A stretch of 61,199 bases of DNA from Candidatus Rokuibacteriota bacterium (lineage in GTDB: Bacteria; Bacteroidota; Bacteroidia; Flavobacteriales; Flavobacteriaceae): positions 1 to 61,199 of the forward strand of contig OMJU01000080.1 in assembly GCA_900299425.1 (NCBI GenBank), read 5' to 3'. Made by a program: the position numbers and the translations under genes. Positions 9,982 to 17,423 of this stretch are shown here, piece after piece (within the stretch, counting starts at the first letter, position 1; each line of letters starts with the position of its first letter). Under the pieces are notes generated by a model. The model saw only the letters and a list, made by a program, of their open reading frames with translations. It had not been told where the DNA came from and made no database searches.

Positions 9982-10049
9982 TCGGGTAACAAAGGTAACA
10001 TTTGAGTCGTGCAAAGATGCTTAAATTTGTCAAGGCAAAAAAACAGAAA

Positions 10050-10442
10050 ATGAATCTATTCAAAGGCACTAAACTCATTAGTATTTTTACAGGAAAATGC
10101 CCTGTTTGTCACAGTGGGCCTATGTATCAAAGCACAAAAGCATACCAGCCTACAAAGACTTTACTCATGCATGAACATTGTCCGAATTGCGGGGTTAAAT
10201 ACAAAATTGAGCCCTCATTTTTCTATGGCGCTATGTATGTCAGTTATGCCGTGGGCGTCGCTTTTGCTATTGCCACTTTTATCATCAGTTATTTTTGGCT
10301 TTCGCTGGACCGTTTGCAAACTTTTATCGCCATTTCAGCTATACTGGTCCTGAGCTTACCTATCATTTTGCGTCTTTCACGCAATATTTGGATCAACCTA
10401 TTCTTCCGCTTCGACCCGTCCAGGGTTAAAAAAAGCGATTGA
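10050..10442 (+). CDS. DUF983 family membrane protein with zinc-ribbon-like cysteines
   Basis: A 130-residue protein of the DUF983 family, function unknown. Near the N terminus it has two Cys pairs (CPVC and CPNC) that could bind a metal, followed by two membrane helices (roughly residues 55-80 and 85-105) and a basic tail. Family members usually begin at the MxxFKGTKL segment, so I chose the ATG at 10050; in-frame ATGs at 10002 and 10017 would overlap or crowd the divergent ABC-F gene. Its 3' end overlaps the convergent FAD oxidoreductase gene by 17 bases. Confidence 0.8.
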   Translation: MNLFKGTKLISIFTGKCPVCHSGPMYQSTKAYQPTKTLLMHEHCPNCGVKYKIEPSFFYGAMYVSYAVGVAFAIATFIISYFWLSLDRLQTFIAISAILVLSLPIILRLSRNIWINLFFRFDPSRVKKSD

Positions 10443-11475
10443 TTGAAACCTCAGGGGGGAGTACTTTGTTCTCTAGCATAAAGTCAGCCAACCAAAAGGA
10501 AAGTAGAGGCGCCATCAGCAGACCTCGAGAATTTAGCCCGTTGAATACGCAAATCTTTGCGGTTTGATCAAAAGCACCCAAAATCGGTTTGCGGTCCTTT
10601 GTTACCGGTCGTGTGCCCGTCCAATAGTCTATAATTCGGTAAGGCAACTCAAGAAATGTATCCAAGTCCGAAAATACACGCTTTTGCGTTTTTTCAATAT
10701 CACTCTGTTCCTGGGCTCTAGGGTAAGTTGCCCCAACCTGATACCGGTCTGCACCTAAGGGTATTACAAAAAATTTAGACTTCAATACGCGTGTTAATTT
10801 TAAACCAGGGCATTCGATAATTACATATTGACCTTGCTTGGCCTGAATTGGACTTTCTTGAATTAAGCCAGGCCAAAAATCTTGTTGATGCCCTTGCGCA
10901 AGCACAATGCGCTCTGTCTTATAACCTAAAGCGTCAATTTGTCTAAACAGGGACTCTTGAGAATCAAAACTTAACTTAGCTGTTATATATTGATCGGTTT
11001 CTTTGAGTTTATTCCGATATGTACTGAGTAAAAACGCAGGGTCAAAGCGCCAAAAGTCCTCAATGCTGCCATAGCCATAAGGCGCATTGATCTGTGACAA
11101 ATCCTCAGCCTGTTCCTCTATAAGTGGCCTTAAATACTGTTGCCAAAAAGCATCCTTTCGCTTTTCTATCCATTGATTAGGTTCATTGGCGGAATCAAAA
11201 ATGCGTACTAATCCTTTTGATTTGATTAGTGAAACCTGCAATTCTCTTTCCCAACTTTGATAAAATGATTTTGCTATTGGCCAAAATTCATCGGCACGCC
11301 AAACCTTATTATAATAACGCAGTACGGCAGGGTGGATGGTCCCTCCAGCAATGGCTGTAGCAGTTTTCTCCCCAGAATCAATCACGAGAATGCGCGCGCC
11401 ACGTTCTGCTAGTTCTCGCGTGATTGTGGCACCGGCAATGCCGAATCCTAATATGACAAAGTCAAATTGCTTCAT
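10426..11475 (-). CDS. FAD-dependent oxidoreductase (DAO family)
   Basis: A 349-residue protein with an N-terminal Rossmann dinucleotide motif (GFGIAGATI, residues 10-18) and the overall layout of the D-amino-acid oxidase/glycine oxidase-like family, including a C-terminal GLNSRGLLMAPL segment that closes the FAD site. The substrate is unknown. It follows gldN on the same strand with only 52 bases between, and a terminator-like hairpin occupies that gap, ending three bases before the ATG (see the terminator entry). It is therefore either expressed by read-through or controlled by that hairpin. Confidence 0.85.
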   Translation of the reverse strand: MKQFDFVILGFGIAGATITRELAERGARILVIDSGEKTATAIAGGTIHPAVLRYYNKVWRADEFWPIAKSFYQSWERELQVSLIKSKGLVRIFDSANEPNQWIEKRKDAFWQQYLRPLIEEQAEDLSQINAPYGYGSIEDFWRFDPAFLLSTYRNKLKETDQYITAKLSFDSQESLFRQIDALGYKTERIVLAQGHQQDFWPGLIQESPIQAKQGQYVIIECPGLKLTRVLKSKFFVIPLGADRYQVGATYPRAQEQSDIEKTQKRVFSDLDTFLELPYRIIDYWTGTRPVTKDRKPILGAFDQTAKICVFNGLNSRGLLMAPLLSFWLADFMLENKVLPPEVSINRFF

Positions 11476-11477
11476 AC

Positions 11478-11508
11478 AAAAAACCCTCCTGTTTGGACAG
11501 GAGGGTTT
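11478..11508 (-). terminator. Terminator or attenuator between gldN and the FAD oxidoreductase
   Basis: A 12-base perfect stem (11481-11492 with 11497-11508) with loop TTGG is followed on the minus strand by six T at 11483-11478. It lies 20 bases after the gldN stop and its T tract ends three bases before the ATG of the next gene (11475-11473). It should end the gldKLMN transcript; its contact with the next start codon makes attenuation a possibility. Confidence 0.8.
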
Positions 11509-11527
11509 GAATACTTAAAAATACTTA

Positions 11528-12427
11528 TTAGTAATTCCAAAGATCGATTTCAATATTGCGAATTTGATCTTTGATACGATCTGATTCCAAGAGCTGCATC
11601 AATGCATTGTCATTGATATAATCCGCTACACCGCGATCACCTTGTACGTTATCATCTTTGTAGATTATGGCATTAAACCTACGTGAGTTCAATAAATGAT
11701 CAAAGGAAATCGGTTGCGAGGTATTTTTACGGTTAAAGGCCTTGGCCTTGTGCAGTATCTCGCGCGCTCCAGGGTACCAAACCCAAAACAATTCTACTTT
11801 AGCATCGACTCCATCGTCAGGGAAAGCCTTAGATCGCGCTTCATTGGCCACAGGGCAAATCGCGAGTAAACGATAGCGTAATTCTCCTTGACGCTTATCT
11901 AAATACCAAACACCACGAATACGCCATTCTTCAATATCACCTGCATCCAAAGTAAATCGTCTGACGTACTCTGGATCTACTCGGCCCACCGCGTTAAACT
12001 GCTCAATTCCTAAATCAGTGGTATCACTATAAACGAGTGATCCTTCTATGTCTCTCAAGGTTCTTTTCTCAGAGAAATAAGAGTCTGCATAAACCTCTGA
12101 AATATTACCATTCTTAATGTTCTTAACCAAAACGTCATACAAAGAACGGCGCTCCGAACCAATATTATTGGTGTCTATTGGATAATAAAGCGGGAAGTTA
12201 ACTCGCTCATCCAAATCAACAATTTCCCAAGTAGTTTTTGACCATAAAATATCTCGGTCATCTACATAACCATAAGGCAGCGGGTTATCATTGTCGTAAG
12301 CGATCTGAGCATCTGTCTTTAGCCCAATTTCATCTGGAGTTTTAGCATTGAGTATGTTTAACTGGGCCTGCAGACTGGGGCTCAGCAACATCAATGCAAT
12401 TCCAAGAACTACTTGTGTTAAACGCAT
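11528..12427 (-). CDS. gldN: Gliding motility / type IX secretion protein GldN
   Basis: A 299-residue periplasmic protein with a signal peptide (residues 1-21, cleaved after LQA). GldN (PorN) forms the periplasmic ring with GldK under the outer membrane and is needed for type IX secretion and gliding. It is the last gene of the gldK-gldL-gldM-gldN order, 9 bases after gldM. The length agrees with the family (about 300). The strong hairpin at 11478-11508 closes the operon. Confidence 0.95.
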   Translation of the reverse strand: MRLTQVVLGIALMLLSPSLQAQLNILNAKTPDEIGLKTDAQIAYDNDNPLPYGYVDDRDILWSKTTWEIVDLDERVNFPLYYPIDTNNIGSERRSLYDVLVKNIKNGNISEVYADSYFSEKRTLRDIEGSLVYSDTTDLGIEQFNAVGRVDPEYVRRFTLDAGDIEEWRIRGVWYLDKRQGELRYRLLAICPVANEARSKAFPDDGVDAKVELFWVWYPGAREILHKAKAFNRKNTSQPISFDHLLNSRRFNAIIYKDDNVQGDRGVADYINDNALMQLLESDRIKDQIRNIEIDLWNY

Positions 12428-12436
12428 GGTATCTTA

Positions 12437-14014
12437 TTAATTTGTTAGTTCAATACAAACAGGAGAAATCTTCTTCAATTTGTACGAAGAGTTACCAACT
12501 AAGTTGGCGTTAATATCAAAAATCTGAACAGTCTCTCCACGACGCGCACGATTCAAAGCACTTTTCGCGGCAGCATTTAATTTATTTCCTTGAACCATAA
12601 CGGTAGGTTGCCCAGAAACCTTAAAACTAAAGCCGGTCACTTTAAGTCCAAGATCGAAATCAAAATCTTCCAAAGCGGCACCTACACTCGCGATTTCTAG
12701 ACCCTGACGCTGCATACGTACGCAGGCCCCATCACCCGTTTCTCCACGAATAGAACCAACAGGGCGAGGAATGTCCTTAATGCGGAATTCGGCAGGTGTA
12801 TTCACCTTTTGACCATCAGGCAAAACCCCAGATGCGTTAATGGTTACCGTTGTACCACTCGCTGGCTCAAAAGAATAGTTAGTGCCTGAAAGTTTTTTCC
12901 AAGTTCCACTAGAGGCCGTTGCAGTTACTTTATTATCTGGAATACCAGGAATCGATACAGTCATTGGGTTTTCGACACCGCGATAGACCACATTCATCTT
13001 GTCCGCAGCGATAACTGCAGAATTTGGTTTGGTAATGGTCGCAAAAGAGACATCAACAGGAATCTCGACTTCCTTACCGTCTTGTAAGAAAATCAAATTA
13101 CCTTCCACTTTATGGTCACCGGCTGCTCCGGCGTTAATATTTAGCTTTACCTTACCACTCTCAATAGTGTATTGAGACGCTGAAAGTGGTTTGCCATCTA
13201 GAGTCAATTCAACACGATTCGGCTTGGTATTCGGATCTTTACGGCCCAAAACAATACCCCCATCAAAAGCTTCACCAGCGTAAAACGCAGATTTCGACTG
13301 CTCTAACAAGGTGTTATACTGAGTAAAGGAAAGTGCCGCCTCTTGCTGGCTCCCGAGCATCTTCGAAAGTATCTCGCTCTGAGTGGTCTTAACATCAGCT
13401 TGAATTTGACTCAATTTAGTTTTTGAGGCAATAAGCGGAAATCCTTCAAATTGATAATTCAGCCATGGCTTCTTCACATTATCACTGCGCTGGCGCACAT
13501 CTTCAGTCGAAAATTTCTTTTCGATATCTGTGGCAATACTAGGATAGTCTTCACCCACTAAGGCCAAAACCCCAGTGCGGTAGGCGTCCATCTTGGCAAG
13601 AAATTCCTTGCCTACAGGCGAAATATTGTCCCCATTAAACAAGGTTTGATCTAAAAAATCTGGTTTGTCCTGTACCTCGTAATTGTCCTGTTCGTCAGCC
13701 TTCAGTGTGGCCATCATTTGACCTTTAAGGTTTTCAATAAAACTGTTTAAATCCGCGCCCAAAACATTGATTTGATCTGCTTTTTCTTTAACCGCAGAAT
13801 ATTGCTCAGGTTGCTCAGATGCCTTTGTGGCCAAATTCTCCATAAAGGCATCGTTTCGAGCCGTAGAAGCCTCGTTTGCATCAATCAAACGTTCATCCAT
13901 CACGCCAAAAGCGGTTAAAACTTCTTTGGACATATTAAGGGCAAGCATCGCGATGAACACCAGATACATCAGGTTAATCATCTTTTGTCTTGCGGATTGT
14001 TTTCCTCCTGCCAT
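12437..14014 (-). CDS. gldM: Type IX secretion motor protein GldM
   Basis: A 525-residue inner membrane protein: a short cytoplasmic N terminus, one membrane helix (about residues 12-30, MINLMYLVFIAMLALNM), then a long periplasmic part of a helical domain (30-220) and beta-rich domains. GldM and GldL form the proton-driven rotary motor of the type IX system; GldM transmits the motion to the GldK-GldN ring. It sits between gldL and gldN and its size is normal. Confidence 0.95.
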   Translation of the reverse strand: MAGGKQSARQKMINLMYLVFIAMLALNMSKEVLTAFGVMDERLIDANEASTARNDAFMENLATKASEQPEQYSAVKEKADQINVLGADLNSFIENLKGQMMATLKADEQDNYEVQDKPDFLDQTLFNGDNISPVGKEFLAKMDAYRTGVLALVGEDYPSIATDIEKKFSTEDVRQRSDNVKKPWLNYQFEGFPLIASKTKLSQIQADVKTTQSEILSKMLGSQQEAALSFTQYNTLLEQSKSAFYAGEAFDGGIVLGRKDPNTKPNRVELTLDGKPLSASQYTIESGKVKLNINAGAAGDHKVEGNLIFLQDGKEVEIPVDVSFATITKPNSAVIAADKMNVVYRGVENPMTVSIPGIPDNKVTATASSGTWKKLSGTNYSFEPASGTTVTINASGVLPDGQKVNTPAEFRIKDIPRPVGSIRGETGDGACVRMQRQGLEIASVGAALEDFDFDLGLKVTGFSFKVSGQPTVMVQGNKLNAAAKSALNRARRGETVQIFDINANLVGNSSYKLKKISPVCIELTN

Positions 14015-14059
14015 GCTAATACTTTTTAATTATGAATTGTTATAGAGTTGAAAAACAAA

Positions 14060-14707
14060 TTACTTTTTATTCATTGCAGACAACATACCTCCATAAACGC
14101 TGTTCAATGAGGCTAAATTGTTTGCCATTTCTTCCATTTGATTTTTTAGTTGTTCGGCATTTGCAGCAACACTTTCGTTCAATGCAGTTTGACGGTTTGC
14201 CGCTTCCATTTGCATCTGATATATGCCATTAAGCGATTCCATCTGAGCAGCAGCGCTTGCAATTTGCTCACCGTATTTTTTAGTTGATTCTAATGCGTCC
14301 GCAGTAGGAGACATGCTCTGTGCAGCAGCACCAAAAGAACGAATACTCTCTCCAAGATCGCTCATTAGTTTAGCATCTAACTGAGCTTCACGTAAAATTC
14401 CATCAAGCTTTTTTGAGAGCAATCCTTCAGGATCTTGATTTTTTGACTCACCCCCAGCAAGCTCTGGATAAACCAGTGACCAATCTGGACCATTGTCTAC
14501 TTTTTCAAAAGCGGAAATAGCAAAAATTATAGCTTCAGTAATCAAACCAACAGCGAGTAATACACTACCGTTTAACGGGCCTAATTCCCAGTGAAGGATT
14601 TTAAATAGCGCTCCAAGGATTACAATGGATGCTCCAAGACCATAGGCCAAGTTAAGGTTTTGCGGAGTCAATAAAGATTTTTTGTTGGTTTTAGACTTTG
14701 CTGCCAT
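14060..14707 (-). CDS. gldL: Type IX secretion motor protein GldL
   Basis: A 215-residue inner membrane protein with two close N-terminal helices (about 17-37 and 45-67) and a long cytoplasmic coiled-coil tail. The second helix contains the conserved glutamate in LITEAIIFAIS, which known GldL proteins need for proton use. It surrounds the GldM dimer to form the motor that powers secretion and gliding. The gaps to gldK and gldM are 60 and 45 bases. Confidence 0.94.
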   Translation of the reverse strand: MAAKSKTNKKSLLTPQNLNLAYGLGASIVILGALFKILHWELGPLNGSVLLAVGLITEAIIFAISAFEKVDNGPDWSLVYPELAGGESKNQDPEGLLSKKLDGILREAQLDAKLMSDLGESIRSFGAAAQSMSPTADALESTKKYGEQIASAAAQMESLNGIYQMQMEAANRQTALNESVAANAEQLKNQMEEMANNLASLNSVYGGMLSAMNKK

Positions 14708-14767
14708 GATAAATTAAAGTTTCGTTAAGTAAAACAGAATTAATGTGATTGTGACGATACACAGGGT

Positions 14768-16144
14768 TTAGCGTGCATCACCGAAATTGTTATTTAAAAT
14801 AATATTGGTGCCCATGTAGTCTTGAACGGTTCTAAAGCCGATATAGCTACGGGCAGAATCAGCATACTCATAGTCTCGTGTGCTGACTTGGAGGAAATAA
14901 GTGAAATCCTTCCATGAACCTCCGCGCACTACCTTACGCTTATTGGCAGGGTCATTAACACTTGGATTCATTGATGAAGAATACTCGTAAGATCCTGGAT
15001 CATATGAAGAATCAATCCATTCACTCACGTTTCCTGCCATGTTGTAAAGGTTGTAGTCATTTGGTTCGTAGGAATCAGCCTCAACAGTATACAAAGCCTG
15101 GTCAGCGGCGTAATCTCCACGCAAAGGTTTAAAGTTTGCCATAAAACATCCACGATCGTTTTTAGCATAAGGACCACCCCATGGATAGGTCGCAGATTCT
15201 AAACCACCGCGTGCTGCATATTCCCATTCAGCCTCACTTGGCAATCTAAAAGTATTCACATAGGGCTTACCCTTAGATTTCTGGTAGGCATTCTTGTAAA
15301 GAGTTCTCCAAGCGCAGAAGGCTTTAGCTTGTTTCCAGTTAACGCCAACTACGGGATAGTCTCCATAAGCCTCATGCCAGAAATAATCGTTGTGCATCGG
15401 CTCGTTGTACGAATAATTGAAATCTTTAATCCAAACCGTAGTGTCAGGATAGATGTTAATGTCTTCTTTGATGATAAAATCTTTACGGCGCTTGCCCTTG
15501 GCGCGTGCCGCAGCTTGAATATCCATGTAAGTGTATTGGAAGTTCAATTTACTCACATCAATAGTGCGCTGACCATTATAAGCTTCTTCAGCTGGGATAT
15601 ACATGGTATCCATGACCTCAGAATAGTACTCATCAGGATATTCTCCAGGCTCCCAAATCAAATCAACGTCGTTATTTATTTTACGACCGGCATAGAAATC
15701 ATCCCCCATACCGTAATAATTATCGTAATTGTATTGCTCCCAAGGCGTCATCTCTTGGTTCTCCTGATCAACAAAAGCAAACTCGCCAATACCTCCTTCA
15801 CCCGGTACTGCGCCAACTTCATCGGCCAAAATAGCCAATCGTAGACGTACCGTAGAGTCCTTTACCCAGTTCACAAACTGTCGGTATTCTGCATTCGTGA
15901 TTTCAGTTTCATCCATGTAAAATGAACGGACAGTGACTGTTCTTGTCGGTGCATCGTTCACCGCGACAAAATCGTCATCGGCTTTACCCATCAAAAAAGA
16001 ACCACCAGGAACTAGGGTCATTCCATAAGGTTTTTCAGGGTACCATTTTTTGCCTTTTGCGCCAACCAATTCGCCGCGATCTCGATTTGAGCTACAGCTT
16101 GCAACAAGGGCGGTGATCGCAAAAATTGCAATTAACTTTTTCAT
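14768..16144 (-). CDS. gldK: Gliding motility lipoprotein GldK
   Basis: A 458-residue outer membrane lipoprotein with lipobox VASC (Cys17) and a formylglycine-generating-enzyme-like sulfatase-modifying fold (GGSFLMG near residue 50, RLPSEAEWEYAARGG near 300, GNVSEW near 370, VVRGGSW near 405). In GldK this fold is structural, not catalytic. It forms the ring with GldN. An upstream in-frame ATG at 16195 would add 17 residues and destroy the lipoprotein signal, so 16144 is the better start; the promoter at 16214-16243 supports this. First gene of the gld operon. Confidence 0.95.
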   Translation of the reverse strand: MKKLIAIFAITALVASCSSNRDRGELVGAKGKKWYPEKPYGMTLVPGGSFLMGKADDDFVAVNDAPTRTVTVRSFYMDETEITNAEYRQFVNWVKDSTVRLRLAILADEVGAVPGEGGIGEFAFVDQENQEMTPWEQYNYDNYYGMGDDFYAGRKINNDVDLIWEPGEYPDEYYSEVMDTMYIPAEEAYNGQRTIDVSKLNFQYTYMDIQAAARAKGKRRKDFIIKEDINIYPDTTVWIKDFNYSYNEPMHNDYFWHEAYGDYPVVGVNWKQAKAFCAWRTLYKNAYQKSKGKPYVNTFRLPSEAEWEYAARGGLESATYPWGGPYAKNDRGCFMANFKPLRGDYAADQALYTVEADSYEPNDYNLYNMAGNVSEWIDSSYDPGSYEYSSSMNPSVNDPANKRKVVRGGSWKDFTYFLQVSTRDYEYADSARSYIGFRTVQDYMGTNIILNNNFGDAR

Positions 16145-16213
16145 AGATGATTCGGTTAAGAAATTACTGAGATTTAAGGGCGTAAACCTATCCATAAATT
16201 TTCAGAAAAGCAA

Positions 16214-16243
16214 CAAATTTATAGAAAAAACCCCCTAAATCAA
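16214..16243 (-). promoter_or_regulatory. Promoter of the gldKLMN operon
   Basis: On the minus strand TTG (16243-16241) and TAAATTTG (16221-16214) are separated by 19 bases, a full match to the Bacteroidota consensus TTG-N19-TAnnTTTG. The expected start of transcription would be about 16208, giving a 5' leader of about 60 bases before the GldK ATG at 16144. Confidence 0.6.
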
Positions 16244-16259
16244 ATACACACATTTATTG

Positions 16260-17423
16260 TTAAACTTTGTTTCTCAAACGGGCTTTTAGCCAACGATCAG
16301 GAATATTTTGTTCCGTGGCACTTAGATAATCGTCGTAAGTGCAGGGTAATAACGCAGTAGTTGATAAATTATTATGCGAAGAATTATTATTTGGCAATTC
16401 TATCCACCATCTTCCGGTGCGCTTACTTTTTTTGAAAACCAATACCATATCGTCCACAGGCACAGAGTACACAATAAAATGATTTGGATTCAAAAAATCA
16501 CCATCACTGACCCGAAATGAAACGCCCTCAATAAAATACCACATCATTTGAGCCACAAGATTCGGAGCGCTTTCGTGTTTATCAAAGGACTTGAGCTCGT
16601 AAATCCCAAAAGATTTTACATCATTACTGATGCCTGCATAACGCGATAAGGCACAAATTTCTCTACTGTCAAATCCGTTAGGACTCTTGTGATAACGAAA
16701 ACTCATCGCACTGCTTTTGACGCTAGAGACATCGACCGCCACTAGTTGTGCCTGTCTCATAATCGGCTCGGCAAGGGTAATATCTTGAATTAAATTTCCC
16801 AATCGATAGGCCTCAAAGTGTAATTTTTCCATCAGGTCAATTTCTTCTGGAGGGTTTAAATAAGACTGGTAACCCAAAACTCCATAATTCATCAAATTAT
16901 AGGGCTTCTCAGCGATCATTTTTCCCACATATGCCTTATTTGACAAAGGTTTCTGATGATCACCTAGGTCAAATCGATGATCGACATTGACCACATTAAT
17001 CATGTCTTGAACCCCATCAAATGCCCTGTAATGCGCATAAAGAAGATCTTGACTACCTCCTAAAACAATGGGCAATAAGCCCAAATGCAAGAGTTCATTG
17101 ATGACTTCTCGCATCGCAAAATCAGTATCACTTACAGACGCCCCAGGAATAATATCACCAAGATCGACCATGGACCATTGCCAATTGCCCGGATATAGGC
17201 CATAAAACGCCATGCGTACGGAGTCAAATTCTATGGATGCTCCCATATAATCTTCATCCCGCCTGTGCTCGGGAACACCTAATAACGCAAATTTAAATTT
17301 GGAAACCTCAGGAAACTCTTCCTCGTTTTGATACAGACCTATTTGCTTACCCAATACTCCTGCAGGAAGTATTTCTCTGTGGGCACAAGCTGCCTTTGAA
17401 ACCGGTCTGAGGTATTGTTTCAT
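16260..17423 (-). CDS. Arginase/formimidoylglutamase-fold protein with degraded metal site
   Basis: A 387-residue protein of the ureohydrolase (arginase/agmatinase/formimidoylglutamase) fold. Such enzymes use a two-manganese site built from GGDHS, DAHxD and DxD motifs. Here the matching segments read GGSQD, VDHRFD and VDVSS: by my alignment two histidines (to Gln and Arg) and one aspartate (to Ser) are missing, leaving three of six ligands. It is therefore likely inactive as a hydrolase or has another role. Databases often label this gene formimidoylglutamase. Its ATG overlaps the topA stop by one base (TAATG), so the two are translationally coupled; gldK follows with its own promoter. Confidence 0.8.
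   Translation of the reverse strand: MKQYLRPVSKAACAHREILPAGVLGKQIGLYQNEEEFPEVSKFKFALLGVPEHRRDEDYMGASIEFDSVRMAFYGLYPGNWQWSMVDLGDIIPGASVSDTDFAMREVINELLHLGLLPIVLGGSQDLLYAHYRAFDGVQDMINVVNVDHRFDLGDHQKPLSNKAYVGKMIAEKPYNLMNYGVLGYQSYLNPPEEIDLMEKLHFEAYRLGNLIQDITLAEPIMRQAQLVAVDVSSVKSSAMSFRYHKSPNGFDSREICALSRYAGISNDVKSFGIYELKSFDKHESAPNLVAQMMWYFIEGVSFRVSDGDFLNPNHFIVYSVPVDDMVLVFKKSKRTGRWWIELPNNNSSHNNLSTTALLPCTYDDYLSATEQNIPDRWLKARLRNKV

Noticed and set aside
15329-15844. Open frame of 171 codons on the plus strand
   Set aside because: Antisense shadow of gldK, which is clearly the real gene.
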